Source of the DNA: Bifidobacterium minimum
Lineage (GTDB): Bacteria; Actinomycetota; Actinomycetes; Actinomycetales; Bifidobacteriaceae
Length of the DNA: 64,000 nucleotides
Reading direction: 5' to 3'
Assembly (NCBI RefSeq): GCF_000741645.1
Contig: NZ_JGZD01000009.1
Coordinates: 372,001 to 436,000, forward strand
The position numbers and the translations under genes were made by a program. Below the pieces are notes generated by a model. The model was not told the origin of the DNA. It worked only from the letters and a program-made list of their open reading frames with translations, and ran no database searches. Shown here one piece after another: positions 18,092 through 27,100 of the stretch (its first letter is position 1; the number at the start of each line of letters is the position of its first letter).

Positions 18092-19420
18092 TCACGACAC
18101 GTCGATATGGAGCCTGTCGGCCACGGTCGCGGCGGCCGAGCGGGCTTCCTGGGCGGTTGAGCGTATGGCCAGCGACACGGCCATGCGGCGGTGTCCGTTG
18201 ACCGAGGGCTTGCCGAATATGCGCAGGTCCGTCCCCGGGTCGGACAGGGCCCGGCCGGCATGGGTGAACACCGCTTCGCCTTGTCCCTCCAGCACTATCG
18301 CGTGGCTGGCGGCGACCTCGTCGGGGCGTATGTCGAGTCGGACGTGGTCCTGGGTTATGGGGAATCCGAGGATGGCCCGCGCGTGCAGCGCGAACTCGCT
18401 GAGCCGTTGCGAGGCCATCGTCACCATTCCCGTGTCGTGCGGACGCGGGGACATCTCGTTGAAAAGAACCGAACCGTCGTCGAGCACGAACAGCTCCACT
18501 CCGAAGACGCCCCATCCGGTCTCACCCTGCCTGTGGGCGCCGTCGACCAGGCCCTCCACGGCCCGGATGGCGATGTCGCGGGCGGTAAGGGAGATCTCCC
18601 GGTTGATGTCGGCGGGCTGCCATGACTCGCGGTAGTCCCCATGATCCTGTCGTTGCCCGATGGGCTCGCAGGCGCATACGCCCGCGCTGGAGCTGACGGT
18701 GAGAACGGTGAGCTCGTCATGAAGCGCGACGAAGGATTCGACGATCACCCGTGATGTCCGGCCATCCGTCGCTGCGCGGCGTCCCGTCTGGGCCTCCGTC
18801 CAGGCCGCGTCGAGGTCGTCGGGCGATCTCATGATCGACTGGCCGTGTCCGGATGAGCTCATAATCGGCTTGACCACGCAGGGATATCCCACCTCGTCGG
18901 CTCCCGCGCGGAGCTCGTCGGGCGATTCGGCGAACCTGTATGAGGTGGTGGGAAGCCCCAGCTCCTCATGGGCGATGACGCGGAGCCGCTCCCGGTCCAT
19001 GCAGACGGCGGCGATCCCTGAACTGGGAACGATCTGGACGCCCTTGTCCCGTGCGGCGACGAGCCGGGACGTCGCTATGGCCTCGACCTCGGGAACGATG
19101 ATGTCGGGATGGACGTCGTCGATCAGGTCGTCAAGCGCCGTGGGATCGGCCATGTCGAGAACGCGCGATTCATGGGCGATCTGGGCCGCCGGGGCGTCGG
19201 CGTAGCTGTCGGCAGCGCACACCCATACCCCCAGGCGCATGAGTTCGATGGCGATCTCCCGCCCCAGCTCGCCCGAGCCCAGCAGCAGGACGCGTGTGCT
19301 CTCCCGTCCCAGAGGGGATCCCAATGGCCGGTCGGGAACGGTGGGGATCGGCGTGGGGATGGCCGTTGCGCGGGATTGCGCGGCACGAGGCGTCGATGGG
19401 TGCGATGGAATGATGCTCAT
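18092..19420 (-). CDS. purT: Formate-dependent GAR transformylase
   Basis: 442 residues of the ATP-grasp superfamily. PurT makes formyl-GAR from GAR, formate and ATP, bypassing formyl-tetrahydrofolate. It is distinguished from PurK by VLLLGSGELGREIAIELMRLG, the DADAPA-like ADSYADAPAAQIAH, VPEVEAIAT, SSSGHGQS, FNEMSPRPHDTGMVT and a C-terminal GKPSVNGHRRMAVSLA. A loose, Pro/Ala/Thr-rich N-terminus of about 40 residues precedes the usual start; the first ATG at 19420 has AAGG 13 bases upstream, so the start is moderately certain. Bifidobacteria excrete formate through pyruvate formate-lyase, which fits. It is followed on the same strand by purC 185 bp away, where a separate promoter is likely. 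Confidence 0.93.
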   Translation of the reverse strand: MSIIPSHPSTPRAAQSRATAIPTPIPTVPDRPLGSPLGRESTRVLLLGSGELGREIAIELMRLGVWVCAADSYADAPAAQIAHESRVLDMADPTALDDLIDDVHPDIIVPEVEAIATSRLVAARDKGVQIVPSSGIAAVCMDRERLRVIAHEELGLPTTSYRFAESPDELRAGADEVGYPCVVKPIMSSSGHGQSIMRSPDDLDAAWTEAQTGRRAATDGRTSRVIVESFVALHDELTVLTVSSSAGVCACEPIGQRQDHGDYRESWQPADINREISLTARDIAIRAVEGLVDGAHRQGETGWGVFGVELFVLDDGSVLFNEMSPRPHDTGMVTMASQRLSEFALHARAILGFPITQDHVRLDIRPDEVAASHAIVLEGQGEAVFTHAGRALSDPGTDLRIFGKPSVNGHRRMAVSLAIRSTAQEARSAAATVADRLHIDVS

Positions 19421-19549
19421 ACCGCTTATTCTGCCTTGCCGCGGCGACTACATCGCTGCGGTTGTGGCGAGGGTATCTGTGATGACATCGTTGTGGCCGC
19501 GACATGGCAGCGACGACGATGTCACGGTATGGAGGGACCGCGTCCTAGC

Positions 19550-20911
19550 ATGGTGCGGGTGAGAGATGGCAGGGGATCGTCCGTTGAGGGCGATGACGCG
19601 GATATCGCGGATACCGCGGGTGCCGCGGGCAATGCGGACGGCGCCATGAGTGTCACCATCCGCGACGGGGTCGACGGCGAGCAGACCGACATGCGCGACG
19701 ATGGGCGCGGGACACCGCATGACGGGCGGCCGCTGACGATCGTGATGGTCGTGGACACCATAGGCCGCAACGGCAACGGCACATCGAACTCGGCCATGCA
19801 GTATGCCGGGCGCCTCAGGGAGCTGGGACATCGGGTTCGGCTGGTGGGGATCGGATCCGAGGATTATCCGGCGGCCTCCCACCACGTCCCCATCGCGTCG
19901 TGGGCCTCGGCGAAGCAGCAGATACAGTTCGCGCGGCCCGATGCCGACCTGATGCGCAGGGCCTTCGCCGGCGCCGACGTGGTCCATATCTATCTTCCCT
20001 TCGCCTTCGGTCGCTGCGCACGTGCCGTCGCCCGGGAGATGGACGTTCCGGTGACCGCGGGATTCCATCTCCAGCCGGAGAACGTCACCTATTCGGCCGG
20101 GCCTCTTCGGTACGTGCCGGGCGTATCCGCGTTCCTGTACCGGCTGTTCCGTCGCTGGCTGTATGCCGGGATCGGCCATGTCCATGCGCCGACGAGGATG
20201 ATCGCCGACCAGCTGCGCTCGCACGGATACGACAACGAGATCCATGTGATATCGAATGGGTTCTCGCCGATGTTCTCGCCGAGTCACGGCGGGGAGCCGG
20301 ATGGACGGGATGGACGGGACCGGGGTCGCCGGTTCCGCATCGTCGCGTCCGGACGGCTTTCGCACGAGAAGGACCACATCACGCTGATCCGCGCCGTGGC
20401 CCGCTGCCGTCACGCGGCGGACATCGACCTCGCGATCTGCGGCACCGGACCGCTGGACTCGTATCTGCGCGCTCAGGCCCGGCGTCTGCTGCCGCGCACG
20501 AGATGGTCGATCGGCTTCCACTCCCATGACGAGATGCCACGTCTGCTCCGCGCATGCGACCTCATCGTTCATCCCTCGATTGTCGACATCGAATCGCTGA
20601 GCGTTCTCGAGGGTATCGCCTGCGGGCTGGTGCCGGTTATCGCCGAATCCGATCTGAGCGCGGCCAGGCAGTTCGCGCTCACCGACGAGTCCCTGTTCCC
20701 CGCGCGCGACGTTCAGGCACTCGCCGACGGCATCGACTGGTGGGTGGAGCATGCGGAGGATCGTCGGTACTGGGCCGCCCGATACGCGGATGAGGCGAGG
20801 TCCCGGTATTCGCTGGAACGGTGCGTCGACCGCTTCGTCGATATGGAGCGTGCCGCGATCGCCGATCATCAGGCGCTCGCCATCTCGCGTCCGGTGGAAG
20901 CCGCGTCATAG
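19550..20911 (+). CDS. GT4-family glycosyltransferase
   Basis: About 453 residues with two Rossmann domains. The N-terminal domain starts with IVMVVDTIGRNGNGT, and the C-terminal domain carries the nucleotide-sugar site (ASGRLSHEKDHITLIRA; HPSIVDIESLSVLEGIACG, the E-x7-E-like motif). No membrane helix or signal is seen, but a basic surface patch (RLFRRWLYAGIGHVH) suggests peripheral membrane attachment. Similar enzymes glycosylate diacylglycerol or build glycolipid anchors; this is an inference. The start is uncertain: 19550 gives a 60-residue acidic, Ala/Asp-rich leader, and 19646 (ATGAGTGTC) is an alternative. Divergent from purT, convergent with the threonine-aldolase-like gene. Confidence 0.83.
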   Translation: MVRVRDGRGSSVEGDDADIADTAGAAGNADGAMSVTIRDGVDGEQTDMRDDGRGTPHDGRPLTIVMVVDTIGRNGNGTSNSAMQYAGRLRELGHRVRLVGIGSEDYPAASHHVPIASWASAKQQIQFARPDADLMRRAFAGADVVHIYLPFAFGRCARAVAREMDVPVTAGFHLQPENVTYSAGPLRYVPGVSAFLYRLFRRWLYAGIGHVHAPTRMIADQLRSHGYDNEIHVISNGFSPMFSPSHGGEPDGRDGRDRGRRFRIVASGRLSHEKDHITLIRAVARCRHAADIDLAICGTGPLDSYLRAQARRLLPRTRWSIGFHSHDEMPRLLRACDLIVHPSIVDIESLSVLEGIACGLVPVIAESDLSAARQFALTDESLFPARDVQALADGIDWWVEHAEDRRYWAARYADEARSRYSLERCVDRFVDMERAAIADHQALAISRPVEAAS

Positions 20912-20937
20912 CCGCGGCGCGGGCGTTATAGCGGCGG
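20903..20937. repeat. Degenerate duplication spanning the glycosyltransferase stop
   Basis: GCGTCATAGCCGCGG (20903-20917) and GCGTTATAGCGGCGG (20923-20937) match at 13 of 15 positions with a 20-bp period. The stop TAG (20909-20911) is repeated at 20929-20931. Confidence 0.6.
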
Positions 20938-20959
20938 CCCGGCACGGCCATAATCCACG

Positions 20960-22084
20960 TCACAGCAGTGCGATGAGCCGCCGCGTCTGATCGTCGGTGG
21001 TGGCCCAGCTCGTGCAGATGCGCATAAGGGACCGGCCGTCATCCAGACGCTCCATGAAGCCCAGACGGACCCGCGAGGTCAGGCGCGAGACGGTGCGCGC
21101 ATCCAATGCGACGAAGATCTGGTTCGTCGACGACGAGTGCATGATCTCGTAGCCCCTGTCCGTCAGGGCCCTGCGGATCGCGTCGGCCTGCCGGTCGGCG
21201 TTGCGGGCGATGTCGAGATAGAGGTCGTCGTCGAGCAGGACGTCGAACTGGACGCCGAGGAGCCACCCCTTCGCCAGCAGGGCGCCATGACGCTTGATCA
21301 GCGCGGTCATGCGGGGTGCGGGAGCGCCGTGGGGGAACACCGCGGCCTCACCGAACAGCGCTCCGACCTTCGTACCTCCGATGGTGAAGGCGTCCGCGAG
21401 ACGGGCGATGTCGGCCGCGGTCATGTCGCATCCGGCGGCGGCCAACGCGTATCCCAGACGCGCGCCGTCGACGATCAACGGGAGATGGCGGCTCCGGCAG
21501 ACGCGCGACAGGCCCTCCAGCTCGTCGAGATCGTACAGGGTGCCGTATTCGGTGGACTGCGAGACGTAGACGCAGGACGGCACGGCCATATGCTCGTTGT
21601 TGTCGTCGGCGTCGAAGACGTCGCATAATGCCGCGAGCTCGTCGGGGTCCATCTTTCCGTCATGCTCCGGCAGGGTGATGACCTTGTGGCCTGAGGCTTC
21701 GATGGCGCCCGCCTCATGGGTGTTGACATGGGCGCTGGTGACCGCCACGACCGCGCCGAAGGGCGGGGCGATGGCGTCGATGATGGTCTGGTTGGCCTGC
21801 GTTCCGCCCACGAGGAATCGCACGTACGCCTCGGGCTGCTTGATCCAGCGTCTGATGCGCTCCGTGGCCGATCGGCACACGTCATCCGTGCCGTATCCGG
21901 GGCGCGGCGTGAGATTGTCGTCGGACAGCGCCTTCAGGATTGCGGGATGGGCGCCCTCGCTGTAGTCGTTCTCGAAGGAGAGGACGGGTGCGGCGGGTGC
22001 GGTGGAAGTGGAGGAAGTGGAGGGTGTTGCAGATGCGGTGGTTGCTGTGGCTGCGGGCGTTGCTGGCGATGTCGACGATGTCAT
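20960..22084 (-). CDS. Threonine-aldolase-like PLP lyase
   Basis: 374 residues of the fold-type I PLP beta-eliminating lyase/threonine aldolase family, which splits L-threonine or allo-threonine to glycine and acetaldehyde. The PLP lysine is Lys239 in TIGGTKVGALFGE. Other family blocks are FENDYSEGAHP, GGTQANQT, THEAGAIEASGHKV and VDGARLGYAL. Preceding the conserved start (LSFENDYSEG) is a 35-residue Ala/Thr/Ser/Pro extension encoded by short GC-rich repeats. Its ATG at 22084 has GGAGG four bases upstream, so the extension appears to be translated. Single gene, convergent with the glycosyltransferase. Low-specificity aldolase activity is the likeliest role. Confidence 0.88.
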   Translation of the reverse strand: MTSSTSPATPAATATTASATPSTSSTSTAPAAPVLSFENDYSEGAHPAILKALSDDNLTPRPGYGTDDVCRSATERIRRWIKQPEAYVRFLVGGTQANQTIIDAIAPPFGAVVAVTSAHVNTHEAGAIEASGHKVITLPEHDGKMDPDELAALCDVFDADDNNEHMAVPSCVYVSQSTEYGTLYDLDELEGLSRVCRSRHLPLIVDGARLGYALAAAGCDMTAADIARLADAFTIGGTKVGALFGEAAVFPHGAPAPRMTALIKRHGALLAKGWLLGVQFDVLLDDDLYLDIARNADRQADAIRRALTDRGYEIMHSSSTNQIFVALDARTVSRLTSRVRLGFMERLDDGRSLMRICTSWATTDDQTRRLIALL

Positions 22085-22355
22085 GGGACCTCCGGAGCGG
22101 GATGGCGGGCGAATGGACGCACGGACCCCGGCGTGCTGGCGGGGGTTGCGTCGGATGGTGGCCTGATAGTTGCCAAAGCATAGTCGCCCGTCGCGTCAAA
22201 CGGTGGCGGCTTCCCGGATCGTTGTTCATGGTGACCGGTCGCATAGTGCGGTGCGTGCATTGCCGGATCGCGTGAATTCCGGTCCGTCCCTCCCATCGAA
22301 TGGGCCGAGGTTGTCGTGTGACGACACACACCCTTACACGCGTCCTCGCGAGCAT

Positions 22356-22386
22356 TTGACCTTGACGCTGCGTCAACCTCTAGCGT
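22356..22386 (+). promoter_or_regulatory. MerR-type autoregulated promoter with 19-bp spacer
   Basis: -35 TTGACC (22356-22361), a 19-bp spacer, and -10 TAGCGT (22381-22386). The spacer contains the perfect dyad TTGACG-CTG-CGTCAA (22362-22376). An overlong spacer with the dyad between the hexamers is the hallmark of MerR-family controlled promoters. It also sets the start of the gene, since the first ATG at 22385 overlaps the -10. The 270 bp between here and the threonine-aldolase start show no other clear feature. Confidence 0.85.
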
Positions 22387-22408
22387 GGTGTGCATGGAGG
22401 TGGTTGCC

Positions 22409-23182
22409 ATGGAGTGGCCAATACAGCAGATCGCGCGACTGGCGGGCGTCACGAGCCGTACGCTGCGCTACTACGACCGTATCGGGCTGGTCCCGCCCAG
22501 CCGGATCGGCGCCAATGGATACCGGTACTACGACCAGAGCGCGCTCGTGCGACTGCAACGGGTGCTGCTGCTGCGGGAGCTGGGGCTGGGCCTGTCGCAG
22601 ATCGGCGAGGTCCTGGACCGCCAGCTCGATGAGACGGCGGCGTTGACCGCCCATCTGGCCCTGCTCCGACAGGAGCGGGACAGGCTCGCCCGGCAGATCG
22701 CCGCGGTCGAGCACACCATCGACAACATGAATGGAAAGGAGAAGCTGATGGCAGAGACCATGTTCGACGGGTTCGATCACACCCGATACAGGCAGGAGGT
22801 CGAGGAGCGCTGGGGGAGGGACGCCTACGCGCGGTCCGACGCCTGGTGGAAGGGGAAGAGCGTGGAGGAGCGACGGCAGTGGCAGGAGGACCTGGCGGAC
22901 CTGAACCGCGACTTGGCCGACGCCGCGAACGATCCTGCGACCACGCCTGATTCGGCTCTAGCCCAAGGGATTGCGCGCCGTCACGTCCTGTGGCTGCGCG
23001 GCGTCCCCGGAACGCCTGCGGCCGATTCCGACGGCGATTTCAACGGCTACGTGCTGGGACTGGCCGACATGTACGTGCACGATGAACGGTTCGCGCGAAA
23101 CTACGGCGGAGTCGAGGGCGCGCGATTCGTCCGCGACGCCCTGAAGCGGTACGTGCACGATGCGAACGACTGCGAGGCGTAG
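22409..23182 (+). CDS. TipA-like MerR-family regulator
   Basis: 257 residues. The N-terminal MerR helix-turn-helix (IQQIARLAGVTSRTLRYYDR, then GLVPPSRI and NGYRYY) is followed by a dimerisation coiled coil (about 75-110) and a C-terminal TipAS-like domain (YRQEVEERWGRDAYARSDAW onwards; NGYVLGLADMYVHDERFARNYGG). TipAS domains bind thiopeptides or other hydrophobic ligands, and the full protein activates its own promoter. The ATG at 22409 has GGAGG eight bases upstream; the two earlier ATGs are ruled out by the promoter position. No target gene other than itself lies beside it, as is common for TipA. Confidence 0.92.
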   Translation: MEWPIQQIARLAGVTSRTLRYYDRIGLVPPSRIGANGYRYYDQSALVRLQRVLLLRELGLGLSQIGEVLDRQLDETAALTAHLALLRQERDRLARQIAAVEHTIDNMNGKEKLMAETMFDGFDHTRYRQEVEERWGRDAYARSDAWWKGKSVEERRQWQEDLADLNRDLADAANDPATTPDSALAQGIARRHVLWLRGVPGTPAADSDGDFNGYVLGLADMYVHDERFARNYGGVEGARFVRDALKRYVHDANDCEA

Positions 23183-23423
23183 ATGACGCAAACCCATGTC
23201 CTGCCATCCGGCGCGTGCATCTGATCCGGATCCGGAAGCGCAGGACGGTGCCTCGCGTGACGGGTCGTCGGGAGAAGGCCGGACGGACTGCCGGGCCCCG
23301 GGGAAAGAGTCGAAGAAAGAAAGCTGAAGTGGAGAGGCGAAGCAGAAGGGGAGAAACGACAAGGGCGATGCCCGAAGATGACCAAGGATATTCCCATTGG
23401 CCGGATCCCGACCATTGCCCAAG

Positions 23424-23500
23424 TGGGGTGGCTAACGCGGTTCGAACGCGCGACCTTCTGAACCACAATCAGATGCTCTACCTGCTGAGCTATAGCCACC
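23424..23500 (-). tRNA. tRNA-His (GTG)
   Basis: The minus strand folds into a complete cloverleaf: acceptor GTGGCTA/TAGCCAC, D stem GCTC/GAGC, anticodon stem TCTGA/TCAGA with loop TTGTGGT (anticodon GTG), and T stem around TTCGAAC. The extra 5' G (23500, position -1) opposite discriminator C73 is the identity element of tRNA-His. CCA is encoded (23426-23424). The 240 bp towards tipA are purine-rich on the plus strand and show no gene. Confidence 0.97.
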
Positions 23501-23543
23501 ATGCGGCCTGCCGCTGCTCATGAGCGGCACGCAACAGATGGAT

Positions 23544-23549
23544 ACTATA
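23544..23549 (-). promoter_or_regulatory. -10 element of the tRNA-His promoter
   Basis: TATAGT on the minus strand, 44 bases before the mature tRNA 5' end. No clear -35 is seen. Confidence 0.55.
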
Positions 23550-23688
23550 CCCGATTCGGCGGCGTCGCGCGCCGGCGCGTCGCGGAATCGAAAAACCGAA
23601 AGACACGAAAGACAAGGGATAAAGAAATAAGGGCAAGGGATGGGTAGGGGATAGACGGTGAGTGTCGTATGGGGCATGTCCGGTGACG

Positions 23689-23697
23689 TGCTATAGT
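23689..23697 (+). promoter_or_regulatory. Extended -10 element of the str operon
   Basis: TGCTATAGT, an extended -10 (TGn plus TATAGT), lies about 215 bp before rpsL in an A-rich context. It is the only strong promoter-like hexamer in the rpsL leader region. Confidence 0.55.
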
Positions 23698-23910
23698 GGA
23701 AAGCTGTGTGTGCCGCAGGTGCGCCTTATGTGACAGGCGAATCCGCGGGATATCCCCGAATCCGATGAGCGTCCGCAGCAATGCGGCATGGGAGGATGCG
23801 GGGCCATCGGGCCGGTGGACTGGGCTGCTTTCTTCCGAGGACGTTGTCGGGTGGAGCGCGGTGCGGCGGTTCCACGAATACAAGGAAAACAACGAATCGG
23901 AGAACCGAAG

Positions 23911-24282
23911 TTGCCTACTATAGAACAACTCGTCCGTAAGGGACGTCAGGCCAAGCCGAAGAAGTCCAAGACTTTGGCCCTTAAGGGAAGCCCGCTGCGT
24001 CGCGGCGTGTGCACCCGTGTCTACACCACCACACCGAAGAAGCCGAATTCGGCATTGCGTAAGGTCGCCCGTGTGCGCCTGAGCTCCGGCATCGAGGTCA
24101 CCGCCTACATCCCCGGTGAGGGACACAACCTGCAGGAGCACTCCATCGTGCTCGTCCGCGGTGGCCGTGTGAAGGATCTTCCTGGCGTCCGCTACCACAT
24201 CGTGCGTGGCGCGCTCGATACCCAGGGAGTCAAGGACCGCAAGCAGGGACGTTCCCTGTACGGCGCAAAGAAGGCGAAGTAG
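23911..24282 (+). CDS. rpsL: 30S ribosomal protein S12
   Basis: 123 residues beginning at a TTG (decoded [12 protein letters not shown]), with GGAGA eight bases upstream. The decoding-centre loops [21 protein letters not shown] and [15 protein letters not shown] are intact. Lys at the classical streptomycin-resistance positions (PKKPNS, and RVKDLP) suggests a sensitive-type allele. First gene of the str operon. Confidence 0.98.
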   Translation: MPTIEQLVRKGRQAKPKKSKTLALKGSPLRRGVCTRVYTTTPKKPNSALRKVARVRLSSGIEVTAYIPGEGHNLQEHSIVLVRGGRVKDLPGVRYHIVRGALDTQGVKDRKQGRSLYGAKKAK

Positions 24283-24287
24283 ATACC

Positions 24288-24758
24288 ATGTCACGTAAAG
24301 GACCTGCCAAGAAGCACCAGCTGCTGCCCGATCCGATCTACGGCTCGACCGTGGTGGCGCAGCTCATCAACAAGATCCTCCTCGATGGCAAGAAGTCCAT
24401 CGCCGAGGACATCGTCTACTCCGCGCTCGATATGGTCAAGGAGAAGACCGACCAGGAGCCCGTATCCGTGCTCAAGCGCGCTCTGGACAACATCCGTCCC
24501 AGCCTTGAGGTGCGTTCCCGCCGAGTCGGCGGCGCCACCTACCAGGTGCCCGTCGAGGTCAAGCCCGGCCGTGCGAACACGCTGTCGCTGCGCTGGCTGA
24601 CCGACTTCTCCCGCGCTCGCCGCGAGAAGTCCATGGCCGAGCGTCTCGCCAACGAGATCCTCGACGCGTCCAATGGTCTCGGAGCCTCCGTCAAGCGTCG
24701 TGAGGACACTCACAAGATGGCCGAGGCGAACAAGGCCTTCGCCCATTACCGCTGGTAA
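24288..24758 (+). CDS. rpsG: 30S ribosomal protein S7
   Basis: 156 residues, from [20 protein letters not shown] to the C-terminal [15 protein letters not shown], a normal full-length S7. S7 nucleates assembly of the 30S head by binding 16S rRNA. Five bases after rpsL and 30 before fusA. Confidence 0.98.
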   Translation: MSRKGPAKKHQLLPDPIYGSTVVAQLINKILLDGKKSIAEDIVYSALDMVKEKTDQEPVSVLKRALDNIRPSLEVRSRRVGGATYQVPVEVKPGRANTLSLRWLTDFSRARREKSMAERLANEILDASNGLGASVKRREDTHKMAEANKAFAHYRW

Positions 24759-24788
24759 TTCCGAGACTCGAAAGCGAAGGGACCTCCT

Positions 24789-26918
24789 ATGGCACTTGAC
24801 GTGCTCACGGATCTCAACGAGATCCGCAACATCGGCATCATGGCTCATATCGATGCCGGCAAGACCACAACCACGGAACGCATTCTGTTCTATACGGGCA
24901 AGAACTACAAGATCGGCGAGACCCATGACGGCGCCTCGACGATGGACTTCATGGCCCAGGAGCAGGAGCGTGGAATCACGATCCAGTCCGCGGCCACCAC
25001 ATGCTTCTGGAACCGTCAGACGCATGACACCGATCAGAAGTACCAGATCAACATCATCGACACCCCCGGCCACGTGGACTTCACGGCCGAGGTCGAGCGT
25101 TCGCTGCGCGTTCTCGATGGCGCCGTGGCGGTGTTCGACGGCAAGGAGGGCGTGGAGCCCCAGTCCGAAACCGTGTGGCGTCAGGCCGACAAGTACGGCG
25201 TGCCGCGCATCTGCTTCATCAACAAGATGGACAAGCTCGGAGCGGACTTCTACTTCTCCGTCGACACCATCAAGAAGAAGCTCGGCGCGACCCCGCTCGT
25301 CGTCCAGCTCCCCATCGGGGCCGAGAACGACTTCAAGGGCGTCGTCGACCTCATCCGCATGAAGGCGTACGTCTGGAACGACGTCTCCGGCGATCTGGGC
25401 GCCCACTACGACACCACCGACATCCCCGAGGATCTTCAGGACAAGGCCGAGCAGTATCGTTCCGAGCTACTGGACCAGGTCGCGGAGGCCGATGACGCGC
25501 TGGTCGAGAAGTATCTTGAGACCGGCGATCTGTCCGAGGCGGAGATCCGCAGCGGCATCCGCAAGCTCACCATCACCCGCCAGGCCTATCCGGTTCTGTG
25601 CGGATCCGCGTTCAAGGACAAGGGCGTTCAGCCCATGCTCGACGCGGTCGTGGACTACCTGCCCAGCCCCGAGGACGTTCCCTCGATCGTCGGATACAAG
25701 CCCGGCGACGAGTCCGTCGAGATCGATCGCAAGCCCACCGTCGACGACCCGTTCGCCGCTCTGGTCTTCAAGATCTCGACCCACCCCTTCTACGGCAAGC
25801 TCGTGTTCGTGCGCGTCTATTCGGGAAGCATCAAGCCCGGCGACAACGTGCTCGACTCTACGAAGGGCAAGAAGGAGCGCGTCGGGAAGATCTTCCAGAT
25901 GCACGCCGACAAGGAGAACCCCGTCGACGCGGCCGAGGCCGGCAACATCTACACCTTCGTCGGTCTGAAGAACATCACCACTGGCGACACGCTGTGCGCC
26001 GAGAAGGCCCCGATCTCCCTTGAGTCCATGACCTTCCCCGATCCCGTGATCGAGGTCGCCGTGGAGCCCAAGACCAAGGCCGACCAGGAGAAGATGAGCC
26101 TGGCCCTCGCCAAGCTCTCCGACGAGGATCCGACCTTCCAGGTCAAGACGGATGAGGAGTCCGGACAGACGCTGATCTCCGGAATGGGCGAGCTCCAGCT
26201 CGACATCATCGTCGACCGCATGCGCCGAGAGTTCAAGGTCGAGTGCAACGTCGGCAAGCCCCAGGTCGCGTACCGCGAGACGATCCGCAAGGCCGTCATG
26301 AACCAGGAGTACACGCACAAGAAGCAGACCGGTGGATCCGGACAGTTCGCGAAGGTCCTCATGAACTTCGAGCCGATGGACACCGAGGCCGGCGAGACCT
26401 ACGAGTTCGTCAACGAGGTCACCGGCGGCCACATCACCAAGGAGTTCATCCCCTCGATCGATGCGGGCGTGCGCGAGGCCATGGAATCCGGAATCCTCGC
26501 GGGATTCCCCGTGGTCGGTGTCAAGGCGACAGTCACCGACGGTCAGATCCACGACGTCGACTCCTCGGAGCTCGCCTTCAAGATCGCCGGCTCCATGTGC
26601 TTCAAGGAGGCCGCTCCCAAGGCCAAGCCCGTGATCCTCGAGCCCATCATGGCCGTCGAGGTCCGTACTCCCGAGGAGTACATGGGTGACGTCATGGGGG
26701 ATCTCAACTCCCGTCGAGGCAGCATCCAGTCGATGTCCGACGCCACCGGCGTCAAGGTCATCGACGCCAAGGTGCCGCTGAGCGAGATGTTCGGATACAT
26801 CGGTGACCTGCGTTCCAAGACGCAGGGACGCGCCATGTTCACCATGCAGATGGACTCGTACGCGGAGGTCCCCAAGGCCATCGCCGAGGAGATCATCAAG
26901 GCCCAGCGAGGCGAGTGA
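24789..26918 (+). CDS. fusA: Elongation factor G
   Basis: 709 residues, the translocation GTPase. The G-domain motifs are [35 protein letters not shown] and GSAFKDKG. Domains II-V follow, with a complete C-terminus ([20 protein letters not shown]). Third gene of the str operon. Its stop codon lies in an 11-bp tandem duplication, and tuf follows after 182 bp with its own promoter-like sequence. Confidence 0.98.
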   Translation: MALDVLTDLNEIRNIGIMAHIDAGKTTTTERILFYTGKNYKIGETHDGASTMDFMAQEQERGITIQSAATTCFWNRQTHDTDQKYQINIIDTPGHVDFTAEVERSLRVLDGAVAVFDGKEGVEPQSETVWRQADKYGVPRICFINKMDKLGADFYFSVDTIKKKLGATPLVVQLPIGAENDFKGVVDLIRMKAYVWNDVSGDLGAHYDTTDIPEDLQDKAEQYRSELLDQVAEADDALVEKYLETGDLSEAEIRSGIRKLTITRQAYPVLCGSAFKDKGVQPMLDAVVDYLPSPEDVPSIVGYKPGDESVEIDRKPTVDDPFAALVFKISTHPFYGKLVFVRVYSGSIKPGDNVLDSTKGKKERVGKIFQMHADKENPVDAAEAGNIYTFVGLKNITTGDTLCAEKAPISLESMTFPDPVIEVAVEPKTKADQEKMSLALAKLSDEDPTFQVKTDEESGQTLISGMGELQLDIIVDRMRREFKVECNVGKPQVAYRETIRKAVMNQEYTHKKQTGGSGQFAKVLMNFEPMDTEAGETYEFVNEVTGGHITKEFIPSIDAGVREAMESGILAGFPVVGVKATVTDGQIHDVDSSELAFKIAGSMCFKEAAPKAKPVILEPIMAVEVRTPEEYMGDVMGDLNSRRGSIQSMSDATGVKVIDAKVPLSEMFGYIGDLRSKTQGRAMFTMQMDSYAEVPKAIAEEIIKAQRGE

Positions 26919-26936
26919 CACACTGGTGACACACCG
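26915..26936. repeat. 11-bp tandem duplication spanning the fusA stop
   Basis: GTGACACACTG (26915-26925) and GTGACACACCG (26926-26936) are adjacent and differ at one position. The stop TGA (26916-26918) is repeated at 26927-26929. Confidence 0.85.
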
Positions 26937-26970
26937 GTTCGCTTACGGTGTCCGTGTCCCCGGGCGGCGT

Positions 26971-26976
26971 TATATT
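26971..26976 (+). promoter_or_regulatory. Candidate -10 of the tuf promoter
   Basis: TATATT, 124 bp before the tuf start in the fusA-tuf gap. The -35 is not obvious. A separate tuf promoter would explain the long gap within an otherwise tight operon. Confidence 0.5.
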
Positions 26977-27100
26977 CTTAGCGCTGACTGGGTTCGGGCA
27001 CCGCAGGTGGCAAACAATCCAGAAACCCAGTATTATGTAACGAGTGCCCGGACCGCCGACGTACGGGCAGTCTACAAGACGTCCAGGAGGACAAAACACA

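Larger units (their letters stand above)
23501..23910. other. 410-bp divergent control region between tRNA-His and rpsL
   Basis: Contains, from left to right, the hairpin GCCGCT...AGCGGC (23511-23529) in the tRNA leader, the tRNA -10 (23544-23549), a short GC palindrome, an A-rich low-GC stretch (about 23580-23640), the str -10 at 23692, and a 200-base untranslated rpsL leader. Short frames across it lack RBS and family similarity. Confidence 0.6.

Noticed and set aside
18092..19420. PurK instead of PurT
   Set aside because: Both are ATP-grasp enzymes, but the GSGELGREIAIELMRLG start, SSSGHGQS and SPRPHDTGMVT are PurT signatures.
23215..23523. 102-residue frame over the region opposite tRNA-His
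   Set aside because: It runs through the antisense of the tRNA gene and has no RBS or similarity.
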